The notes beneath the pieces were generated by a model. It worked only from the letters and a program-made list of their open reading frames with translations, was not told the origin of the DNA and ran no database searches. Both the position numbers and the translations under genes were made by a program. Of a DNA stretch of 64,000 nucleotides, positions 26,501 through 32,732 are shown in pieces. Source of the DNA: CAYQNU01 sp964419055. Its GTDB lineage: Bacteria; Bacteroidota; Bacteroidia; Flavobacteriales_D; Parvicellaceae. The stretch spans positions 1 to 64,000 of the forward strand of contig CAYQNU010000010.1 of the NCBI GenBank assembly GCA_964419055.1, given 5' to 3'. Numbering within the stretch: position 1 is the stretch's first letter; each line of letters opens with the position of its first letter.

Positions 26501-27893
26501 GCGCAAAAATGGGTACAAAAACAACCAAAATAATCATCACTCCATACACAGCAGAGCGATAAATCTGACCTGAAGATTCTTTTACTGCTTCACCTAATTG
26601 GTCTTGGGTTATGCGTTGTCCTTTGTATTTATGATGTAATAGGTGTAACAATCCTTCAACGGTAATGACTGCTCCATCAACCACAATTCCAAAATCTATG
26701 GCTCCTAACGACATTAAATTTGCAGAAACTCCAAAAACATACATCAAAGAAATAGCAAACAACATCGAAAGCGGAATCACCGAAGAAACGATTAAGCCTG
26801 CTCTAAAATTTCCTAAAAAAATCACCAAAACAAAAATCACAATTAACCCTCCTTCAATAAGGTTTTTGGTAACTGTGGAAATGGTTTTGCCTACCAAAAC
26901 AGATCGATCCAAATAAGGGTAAAGGGTAACTCCTTCAGGCAATGATTTTTTTATCAACTCTACTCTATCGTGCACATTGGCAATGGCTTCTGATGAACTT
27001 GAACCTTTTAGCATTAACGAAATTCCACCCACTATTTCACCTTTTCCATCCATGGTCATAGCACCATATCTACTGGCATTTCCCCAATCTACTTTGGCAA
27101 CATCTCGAATGTAAACAGGTGCACCATTGTCCACTTTTATTACAATATTGCCAATATCTTCAAAGGTTTTTAACATCCCTTCCATTCGAATATAATAAGC
27201 ATAATCGCCATATTCAATGTAATTTCCTCCGCTGTTGGCATTGTTGTTTTCAAGTGCTTTGCTAATTTCATCTAAAGTGACATTTCTGGCAATCATTAAA
27301 TCAGGATTTACACTCACTTCATATTGTTTGATAAATCCACCAAAGCTGCTCGTTTCTATGATTCCTACCGTCCCTGCAAATTGTCTTTTAACAATCCAAT
27401 CTTGAATTGTGCGCAATTCCATAACGTCATACTGATCTTCATATCCAGGCTCTACCATCAGAACATATTGGTAAATTTCTCCTAAACCGGTTGTGATGGG
27501 CATCAAAGAAGGCATTTCGCAACCCGATGGAATGTTGGTTTCAACCAATTTGAGTTGTTCGCCCACCATTTGACGCGCTTGATAAATGTCCATGCTTTCA
27601 TCAAAAACCACTGTAATTACAGAAAGACCGTATCTTGAGATACTACGTATTTCTATCACTTGAGGAAGATTGGTAACAACAGATTCTATTGGAAACGTAA
27701 CCAATTGCTCCATTTCCTCAGCAGATAGGGTTGCTGAACTGGTTACAATCTGGACTTGATTATTTGTGATATCAGGCACTGCATCAATAGCTAATTTGGA
27801 TAAGGAATATACACCTACTCCAGCCATTGCTAGCACCATTAATATGATGACTAATTTATTCGCAAGCGAATAAGCAATAATTTTTTGAAACAT
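23586..27893 (-). CDS. CzcA/CusA-type heavy-metal RND pump fused to a TolC-like channel
   Basis: A 1435-residue protein. Residues about 1-1035 form a heavy-metal efflux (HME) RND pump: twelve membrane spans, the N-terminal block KLAIDAVPDITNNQVQIVT typical of CzcA, the proton-relay motif SLGAIDFGIVVDGAVITVEG near residue 400 and the late LVLPAVYLLVE span. Residues about 1040-1435 form a TolC/CusC-like outer-membrane factor with long coiled-coil helices, beginning with a hydrophobic signal-like stretch that ends SSFYGQQ near residue 1055. The fusion is known in Bacteroidota. The channel half must be released or its linker cleaved to reach the outer membrane; the sequence does not show how. Metals exported (copper, silver, cobalt, zinc or cadmium) cannot be told. 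Frame is open throughout. Confidence 0.95.
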   Translation of the reverse strand: MFQKIIAYSLANKLVIILMVLAMAGVGVYSLSKLAIDAVPDITNNQVQIVTSSATLSAEEMEQLVTFPIESVVTNLPQVIEIRSISRYGLSVITVVFDESMDIYQARQMVGEQLKLVETNIPSGCEMPSLMPITTGLGEIYQYVLMVEPGYEDQYDVMELRTIQDWIVKRQFAGTVGIIETSSFGGFIKQYEVSVNPDLMIARNVTLDEISKALENNNANSGGNYIEYGDYAYYIRMEGMLKTFEDIGNIVIKVDNGAPVYIRDVAKVDWGNASRYGAMTMDGKGEIVGGISLMLKGSSSSEAIANVHDRVELIKKSLPEGVTLYPYLDRSVLVGKTISTVTKNLIEGGLIVIFVLVIFLGNFRAGLIVSSVIPLSMLFAISLMYVFGVSANLMSLGAIDFGIVVDGAVITVEGLLHLLHHKYKGQRITQDQLGEAVKESSGQIYRSAVYGVMIILVVFVPIFALNGIEGKMFVPMAQTVSFAVLGSLFLTLTYVPVVSSLFLSKKIGSGNSFADKLERGLQKLYIPILTKSLSVPKVVVGIAFTFLIVSFVFFSRMGSEFIPTLEEGDLAIQVNIEPGSSLTRSIETCSTIEQLLKDNFPEVKHVVSKIGTAEVPTDPMAIENSDVMVILKDMEEWESVATRQELINKMIEKLAHLEAEGVSIEFSQPIQLRFNELMTGSKADVAIQIYGEDMGQLAQLGEKASQLIEGIQGAADVKMEVTEGLKQVKLKMNWPQLSLLSVDVKQVNNAISSAYAGNYVGAVFENERRFDLVVRLDKEAINELDLSRLYVVNKMGQNIALSQLVIAEETIGPMQISRENAQRRITIGVNVRDRDVASLVKEIQSKLDDELNLPPGYTVKYGGTFENLQHATARLSIAVPIALLLIIVILYFAFSSLKQALVIFIAVPLSAIGGIMALEFRGMPFSISAGIGFIALFGVAVLNGLVLMNEFIRIKHSENDLFNTILHGSKSRLRPVLMTALVASLGFLPMALSTTNGAEVQRPLATVVIGGLITSTLLTLLVLPAVYLLVEQKRTPRKQRRVAPTVTTLVLMAIGSSFYGQQIINEEQLIKLAITNNIELKKVDFEKQYWEVEKKRAYLLQPTEVMGQFGQINYSGVDYQAEIFQDLGKPWAIGAQKEWAQSGVTYSESKKALLERQITWYIKTTYQDLLLAQSAQNYLAKFIEAARNADTVAQNQFKVGHISLTEKLVIQQLLMELNRAQLQWVNFQQETVLALRTISGISNEYNFQYIPLVIATIKTESDSVVDILTQSDKAYISQLELQKEMVSNEKMPSIGVGYFNQSLERVSNFQGVRVGVTIPLFATGINQRVAQQTIAIDEQEAVIENKQVQLNNELVALNEKLVQQNTLLDQYKSLTNDVDNALNNLNDLLKNGAINQLDYAQQIRFLMQYQMDYLTLIQEYNCNVIKRDYLTALNF

Positions 27894-27954
27894 GATTTAT
27901 AAATTTTTGTGAATACTTAATTAAAATGGAGGAATGCTCCATTAAGGAAATTAA

Positions 27955-28356
27955 TTAAGCCACAGGAGGAGCTCGGAAGCCCCAAGAAGAAGAAAAACCT
28001 TTTGACAACTGAATGCATTCAATTGATTTATCAAAATGGGTGTTTACAGGAGATGAAACAACTAAATCTGTTTGTACTACTGGAAATATAAAATTATGAA
28101 AATAGTTAACTATAAACACAACTATTGGAGGAGTAAAATCAATTGATTGCGCTAATTCAACCTCTTCCATTTGACCATCGTGAGTCAATTCGTGGAAAAT
28201 AAAATTTAAACTAAAACTTTTATTTTCAGTAGAAGTTTGATGGATTTCAGCATGCTTTTCATTAGAAACTTCTTGATGATGAAGATGAGGAAAAATAGCA
28301 TGCAACACGATGATAAATCCTGTTAAGTAAATGGCTATGTATTGTAAAATCTTCAT
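27955..28356 (-). CDS. His-rich small membrane protein upstream of the metal pump
   Basis: A 133-residue protein with an N-terminal hydrophobic helix (about residues 3-22) followed by HAIFPHLHHQE and further His residues (HAEIHQ, FHELTHDGQ), a pattern suited to metal binding, and a second hydrophobic stretch near residues 78-95. It ends with GFRAPPVA, an ending seen in small proteins next to CzcA/CusA genes in Bacteroidota. It lies 61 bases upstream of the pump gene in the same direction and is likely the first gene of that operon. The ATG at 28356 is used in place of a TTG two codons earlier. A role as metal sensor or carrier is inference from composition and context. Confidence 0.65.
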   Translation of the reverse strand: MKILQYIAIYLTGFIIVLHAIFPHLHHQEVSNEKHAEIHQTSTENKSFSLNFIFHELTHDGQMEEVELAQSIDFTPPIVVFIVNYFHNFIFPVVQTDLVVSSPVNTHFDKSIECIQLSKGFSSSWGFRAPPVA

Positions 28357-28364
28357 GTACAAGA

Positions 28365-28372
28365 CAAAGGTA
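28365..28372 (-). promoter_or_regulatory. -7 box of the metal-efflux operon
   Basis: CAAAGGTA on the plus strand reads TACCTTTG on the minus strand, an exact TAnnTTTG match. It lies eight bases from the ATG at 28356, so the leader would be very short. The -33 element is not clear. Confidence 0.45.
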
Positions 28373-28427
28373 TGGAAATTTAAAGATAATTAAAACAACC
28401 AATGGTTATTTTAAGTTAAAATTACGT

Positions 28428-29084
28428 TTATTTAAACCCATTCTTCACAAACTTCACATATTCTTTAAATGCTTCTTTTTTTGTGAAAACATTTTTTATG
28501 ATGTTCCATTTTGAAGGAGTTATAGGTTCGGTTGGTTTTGCTTTCGATTCAATCACTACTTCATTCTTTGGAGGTTCGCTTATATTATTTTGTTTTTTGG
28601 TCAATGATATGGAACCATCCACATCACTTTCCACCACTTCTGCTTCAGGCAAAGAAATACCTCTTTCGTTAAGAATTCCTTCCAATTCATCTGCTTTTTT
28701 GAAATGGCGCTTGGCAGCCTCAATCTTTCCGGCTGCCTCTAACAAAATGCCTAAATTATTATAAGCAACGGCATCATCTGGGTCCAATTCCACACATTTT
28801 TCATAGTCGAGAATAGCTCCTTTTGTCATTTTCATAGATGACTTTATATAAGCTCTGCTGCTGTATCGATATGGATTATTGGGTTCTAAAGCTACGGCTT
28901 TATCCAATTCCATCAACGCCATATTCTTGTCGCCCATATGAAAATAAACCACGGCTCTTTCCGAAATATAATTGGCATTGTTGGCATCTTCCGCCAATGC
29001 TTCATTTAATAATTGCAGTGCTTGTGGCAACTCTCTTTTTACAAGATATTCTTGAGCCAAAAGCCATTTTTGATGAGCGTTCAT
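28428..29084 (-). CDS. TPR-repeat protein
   Basis: A 218-residue protein with about four tetratricopeptide repeats across residues 1-135 (WLLAQEYLVKRELPQALQLL, AVVYFHMGDKNMALMELDKA, RAYIKSSMKMTKGAILDYEK, NNLGILLEAAGKIEAAKRHF), which give a protein-binding helical solenoid. The last 80 residues are charged and probably flexible, ending in a Lys-rich helix. There is no signal peptide, so it acts in the cytoplasm. Partner unknown. It is a single gene downstream of the metal operon, with a candidate -7 box TAACTTTG at 29102-29109 on the minus strand just before its start. Confidence 0.8.
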   Translation of the reverse strand: MNAHQKWLLAQEYLVKRELPQALQLLNEALAEDANNANYISERAVVYFHMGDKNMALMELDKAVALEPNNPYRYSSRAYIKSSMKMTKGAILDYEKCVELDPDDAVAYNNLGILLEAAGKIEAAKRHFKKADELEGILNERGISLPEAEVVESDVDGSISLTKKQNNISEPPKNEVVIESKAKPTEPITPSKWNIIKNVFTKKEAFKEYVKFVKNGFK

Positions 29085-29101
29085 ACGTTGAAATTATGAT
29101 G

Positions 29102-29109
29102 CAAAGTTA
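29102..29109 (-). promoter_or_regulatory. -7 box of the TPR gene
   Basis: CAAAGTTA on the plus strand reads TAACTTTG, an exact match to TAnnTTTG, 17 bases before the start at 29084. No matching -33 element was found. Confidence 0.4.
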
Positions 29110-29171
29110 TAGCCTAGTCATCAAATAACAGAATATTGAGTTACTTTGTATTTCAAAACTTAATTTCCCGT

Positions 29172-29423
29172 ATGCATTCATTTCCACAATATCGAAAATA
29201 TTCAAATGGAACTATCTATTTTAAAATTGAATCGGAAAAACGGTTCATTGAGGTTTCATTTATCGGTAAAAAGCCATTTATAATTGAAATAAACGCTATT
29301 CAATACCCCGAATTTTTGAGAATCATGGATATGTTGGATTGTAAAGATGGTATATGGGAAGTTGTTGATCAAAGCGAATTTGAAAATGTCGTAAGACCTA
29401 TAAACCTGAGTTCTACAGAATGA
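29172..29423 (+). CDS. Small unknown protein
   Basis: An 84-residue soluble protein read from the ATG at 29172; a longer frame from TTG at 29136 would overlap the likely divergent promoter region. The chain has an N-terminal beta part (YSNGTIYFKIESEKRFIEVS) with a strand-rich core and a C-terminal helical part (IQYPEFLRIMDMLDCK), ending acidic. Compact, with ordinary codon use for the region, it looks like a genuine small protein but matches no family I know. Followed by a 555-base repeat-rich gap. Confidence 0.5.
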   Translation: MHSFPQYRKYSNGTIYFKIESEKRFIEVSFIGKKPFIIEINAIQYPEFLRIMDMLDCKDGIWEVVDQSEFENVVRPINLSSTE

Positions 29424-29738
29424 ACACGATGTTAATTCTTTAAGAGGCCACAACGATTTTTTGATGTTGCTTATAATAAATTAAACCACAAAGTCATTGT
29501 GAACACTAAGATTATTGATGTAACTTGTGGAGTTTTAAAACAAAGACACGGGCAAAATGATTTCATTTTACCTCTAAAAAATAAAGCCACGAATGCACGA
29601 ATGGAAATTGATTTTTGGTTAATTTAATTAAACTAATACACGAATGGTTTATTAACCAGAAACTCTTCCTTCTCGATACAAATTCCTGATTTTGTATTTC
29701 CTTTTCTACTGAAAAGCAAACAAAATCTATGAATTTTT

Positions 29739-29752
29739 CCGATAGCTATCGG
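29739..29752. repeat. Perfect 14-base palindrome
   Basis: CCGATAGCTATCGG is a perfect palindrome in the intergenic mosaic. It may be a member of a dispersed palindromic family or a protein-binding site. Confidence 0.6.
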
Positions 29753-29771
29753 AACGAAGTGACTACTTACC

Positions 29772-29842
29772 GAATAACTGAACAATGCAGACGCAAGGTC
29801 TGCACCAAGACAAGCTTTGCTTCGTCTTGGCTGAATAACTGA
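29772..29842. repeat. Two adjacent hairpins bounded by a direct repeat
   Basis: GAATAACTGA occurs at 29772-29781 and 29833-29842. Between them lie the hairpin GCAGAC-GCAAG-GTCTGC (29787-29803) and a longer hairpin at 29805-29830 whose outer arms are CCAAGAC and GTCTTGG. The direct-repeat boundary with internal inverted repeats suggests a small non-autonomous mobile remnant or a structured RNA. Confidence 0.6.
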
Positions 29843-29866
29843 GTTACCTTCCAACTGCTAAAAATA

Positions 29867-29959
29867 ATCTATAATCGCATTTTTATATATAATTATGTGA
29901 TTATAATCGCAGATTTATATATAATAATAAGATTATAATTGCAGATTTATATATCTTTG
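29867..29959 (+). repeat. 32-bp tandem repeat, three copies, ending in a promoter
   Basis: Three tandem units with a 32-base period cover 29867-29898, 29899-29930 and 29931-29959. The shared core reads ATAATCGCAGATTTATATAT with small changes; the last copy diverges at its end to give TATCTTTG, a promoter -7 box. They sit directly before the ATPase gene at 29979. Confidence 0.75.
29952..29959 (+). promoter_or_regulatory. -7 box of the DUF4143 ATPase gene
   Basis: TATCTTTG is an exact TAnnTTTG match located 19 bases before the ATG, formed by the end of the third tandem repeat. A TTG at 29939-29941 is too close to be a standard -33. Confidence 0.55.
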
Positions 29960-29978
29960 TAATTAAAATAATGAGCAT

Positions 29979-31112
29979 ATGTTAAATTTAGAGCGAAAAC
30001 TTAAGCAAAACTTATTGGATAAATGGGATTCTGGTAAAGTGCTCATAGTAATTGGTCCAAGGCAAGTTGGTAAAACAACATTGATTCGTTCTTTATGCGA
30101 AAAAGAAGGTAATTATTTATTCATTAACGGAGACGATAGTGAAGATCGTCTTTTATTTGAAAATGCAGGAGAAAATAAATTGCGAAGCATTATTGGTGAT
30201 TACAAAACAATTTTTGTAGATGAAGCTCAACGTATACCCAAAATTGGAATTACCTTAAAAATCATTCATGACAATATTAAAAATGTTCGCATACTGGTTA
30301 GTGGTTCTTCAGCTTTAGATTTGGCAAATAAAATGAACGAACCCCTAACTGGAAGAAAATGGGAATTTAATCTTTTTCCATTTACTTGGATTGAAATGAA
30401 AAAACATTTTGGATTTGTTCAAAATACAAAAAATTTACCCCTATATTTAATTTACGGTACCTATCCTGAAGTCATTACCAATCCTACAGAAGCGGAGAGC
30501 ACATTAAAACAAATATCAGGGAGTTATCTTTATAAAGATTTGTTGCAATATCAAGGTATAAGAAAACCCGAAGTGTTGGATAAAATATTATTGGCGCTAG
30601 CATTGCAAATAGGTTCTGAAGTAAACTTTACTGAACTTTCACGCACTGTGATGGTAGACAGAGGCACTGTGGAACAATACATTGCTTTATTAGAAAAAGC
30701 CTATGTGATATTTAGACTTAACCCTTTGAGTAGAAATGTTCGCAATGAGATAAATACCTCCCGAAAAATTTATTTTTACGACAATGGAATTCGCAATGCC
30801 ATCATCGGTAATTTTAAGTCTTTAGAATTTAGGCAAGATGTGGGGGCCTTGTGGGAAAATTTTATGATTGCCGAAAGAGTTAAGTTTTTGAACTATGAAA
30901 AATGGCACGGACGCACTTATTTTTGGCGAACGTATCAGCAGCAGGAAATTGATTGGGTAGAAGAAATTGATGGTGCATTTAGAGCTTATGAATTTAAATG
31001 GAAATCTAAACAAAGAACTAAAAAATTCCCATCAACGTTTTTAGAAAACTATCCTGTTACTTCTGCTGAAGTAATTTCTCCTGAAAATTTAGATGAATTT
31101 TTGGCGTATTAA
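29979..31112 (+). CDS. AAA_14/DUF4143 ATPase
   Basis: A 377-residue ATPase of the AAA_14 plus DUF4143 family. The N-terminal P-loop domain has Walker A IGPRQVGKTTLI (about residues 25-36) and Walker B TIFVDEAQRIP (about 78-88), with a sensor-like VLVSGSSALDLA. The DUF4143 part (about 185-377) contains a winged-helix-like segment (FTELSRTVMVDRGTVEQYIA), the PLSRNVRNEINTSRKIYFYD block and a nuclease-like EIDWVEEIDGAFRAYEFKWK, which has the E-x-x motif of PD-(D/E)XK relatives. The family is widespread and of unknown biochemical role; it is often found as single, patchily distributed genes. It is solitary here, behind a tandem-repeat promoter, which suggests an accessory gene. Confidence 0.88.
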   Translation: MLNLERKLKQNLLDKWDSGKVLIVIGPRQVGKTTLIRSLCEKEGNYLFINGDDSEDRLLFENAGENKLRSIIGDYKTIFVDEAQRIPKIGITLKIIHDNIKNVRILVSGSSALDLANKMNEPLTGRKWEFNLFPFTWIEMKKHFGFVQNTKNLPLYLIYGTYPEVITNPTEAESTLKQISGSYLYKDLLQYQGIRKPEVLDKILLALALQIGSEVNFTELSRTVMVDRGTVEQYIALLEKAYVIFRLNPLSRNVRNEINTSRKIYFYDNGIRNAIIGNFKSLEFRQDVGALWENFMIAERVKFLNYEKWHGRTYFWRTYQQQEIDWVEEIDGAFRAYEFKWKSKQRTKKFPSTFLENYPVTSAEVISPENLDEFLAY

Positions 31113-31148
31113 ATGAGTGTTTAACCAATCAAAGGTTGGTAAAATACA

Positions 31149-32588
31149 CTATTTTAGGGGCGTCTTCTTTAATACTGCACATAAAAACTGCCAGAACTTT
31201 TGTACGGAAGCAATGTTCACCATTTCATCGGGAGAATGCGGATTTCGAATGGTTGGTCCAAATGAGACCATATCCAAACCAGGATATCGTTCATTTAAAA
31301 TGCCGCATTCCAATCCAGCATGACAAGCTTTTATTTTTGGATTTTCGTTATACATTTGGATATACAACTTTTCCATTATACCCAACACTTTTGAGTTAGG
31401 ATTGGGAGCCCATCCTGGATAAGACCCGGTGTGCTCAACAGTACAACCCATTAATCGAAATACAGCCCCAACGGTATGAGCCACATCAATTTTGGAGGAT
31501 TCTACACTACTACGCTGTAAACTTTGTGTTTTGAAAACGCCCTCTTTAATAATTACACGTGCCAATGAAGAAGATGTTTCTACCAATCCTTTTATAGCTG
31601 AACTCATGCGATAAACACTATTAAACACAGCATAAAGTGCCGTTGTAATCTTCTCCGTATCTTCTATTGACATAGCGGTAGATGGCAATTGGGCAGGTTC
31701 AATTGAAATGGATAAATTGGCATCCGAAAGCGCAAATTCATTTTTTATTTCATTTGCCACTTTGTTAAAATGATCAAGATATTTTTCGTCAGAAACAACA
31801 ATTGTTGCAAACGATTCCCTTGGAATAGCGTTTCTCAAACTACCTCCATTTATTTCAACTATCCTTAGGGTATATTTTGATGTGCCATAGAGCAATCTAT
31901 TCATTATTTTATTGGCGTTTCCACGTTCTAAATGAATGTCCATTCCTGAATGGCCTCCTTTTAGCCCTTTTACAGTAATAGCAAAAGCTTTATCTGTTGA
32001 AGGCACTGCAACTGATGTATAGGAATACGTTGTATTGGTATCAATTCCTCCGGCACAACCTATAGAAAATTCGTCATCATCTTCAGTATCTAAATTCAAT
32101 AAAATAGTTCCCTTTAAAATATGTTGCTCCAAATTAAAAGCACCCGTCATACCCGTTTCTTCATCAATGGTAAACAATGCTTCTAAAGCTGGATGTTCAA
32201 CATCTTTACTTGCTAACAGTGTCATAGCAGCAGCTGCTCCCATACCATTATCTGCTCCCAAAGTAGTTCCTTTAGCTTTTACCCAATCTCCGTCAATATA
32301 ACTTTGAATTCCCATGGTATCAAAATCAAAATCGGTATCCGCATTTTTTTGGTGTACCATATCAATGTGGGTTTGTAAAATGACCGTTTGACAATGTTCC
32401 ATACCTGCAGTGGCCGGTTTGCGGATAATTACGTTACCTATAGGATCTACATAAGTATCTAATCCTAAATTTTCACCAAATGACTTAACAAATGCAATAA
32501 TTCGTTCTTCTTTTTTTGATGGGCGAGGTACCGCGTTTAAATCTTCAAAATTATTCCAAAGTGCTTTTGGTTCCAATTGACGTGTCAT
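31149..32588 (-). CDS. pepD: Aminoacyl-histidine dipeptidase (cytosol non-specific dipeptidase)
   Basis: A 479-residue M20-family metallopeptidase of the PepD type, which cleaves dipeptides such as carnosine in the cytoplasm. Zinc-site motifs are visible: VILQTHIDMVHQKN (His and Asp), GTTLGADNGMGAAAAMTLL (bridging Asp), LFTIDEETGMTGA (catalytic Glu pair), TEDDDEFSIGCAGG, and the C-terminal AGLECGILNERYPGLDMVSF with FGPTIRNPHSPDE carrying the last His. The dimerisation lid domain (about residues 205-385, beginning KGLKGGHSGMDIHLERGNA) is present. Length is normal. It is transcribed alone. Confidence 0.95.
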   Translation of the reverse strand: MTRQLEPKALWNNFEDLNAVPRPSKKEERIIAFVKSFGENLGLDTYVDPIGNVIIRKPATAGMEHCQTVILQTHIDMVHQKNADTDFDFDTMGIQSYIDGDWVKAKGTTLGADNGMGAAAAMTLLASKDVEHPALEALFTIDEETGMTGAFNLEQHILKGTILLNLDTEDDDEFSIGCAGGIDTNTTYSYTSVAVPSTDKAFAITVKGLKGGHSGMDIHLERGNANKIMNRLLYGTSKYTLRIVEINGGSLRNAIPRESFATIVVSDEKYLDHFNKVANEIKNEFALSDANLSISIEPAQLPSTAMSIEDTEKITTALYAVFNSVYRMSSAIKGLVETSSSLARVIIKEGVFKTQSLQRSSVESSKIDVAHTVGAVFRLMGCTVEHTGSYPGWAPNPNSKVLGIMEKLYIQMYNENPKIKACHAGLECGILNERYPGLDMVSFGPTIRNPHSPDEMVNIASVQKFWQFLCAVLKKTPLK

Positions 32589-32732
32589 AGCTTATTTAAA
32601 TTAAAAATGTGGTTATATAAAATGCATTTAAACGATGTAATAGCTCAATAAAGAATCCTTAAATCAAATCTGATTGCTTATGGATCTGGATATTAATTGC
32701 CAAAATCTATTCGTTAAAATTCTTAATAAAAA

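Larger units (their letters stand above)
29424..29866. other. Repeat-rich intergenic mosaic
   Basis: No gene found. The stretch contains AAACCACAAAG...CACTAAG-type sequence (29483-29510), three copies of CACGAATG (29588-29595, 29596-29603, 29639-29646), TTCTCGATACAA (29670-29681, repeated exactly at 49426-49437), the palindrome CCGATAGCTATCGG (29739-29752), and two hairpins framed by a direct repeat (29772-29842). It resembles dispersed non-coding repeats of Bacteroidota genomes. A 73-codon antisense frame here is treated as noise. Confidence 0.6.

Noticed and set aside
23586..27893. Pump-channel fusion as a sequencing or assembly error
   Set aside because: The frame is open throughout with a sensible linker and signal-like stretch, and this fusion is common in Bacteroidota.
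29633..29854. 73-codon minus-strand frame in the intergenic mosaic
   Set aside because: It spans palindromes and hairpins, so the encoded sequence reflects repeats rather than a protein.
29867..29959. CRISPR-like spacing of repeats
   Set aside because: The 32-base units are contiguous with no spacers between them and no cas genes are near; they are a tandem repeat.
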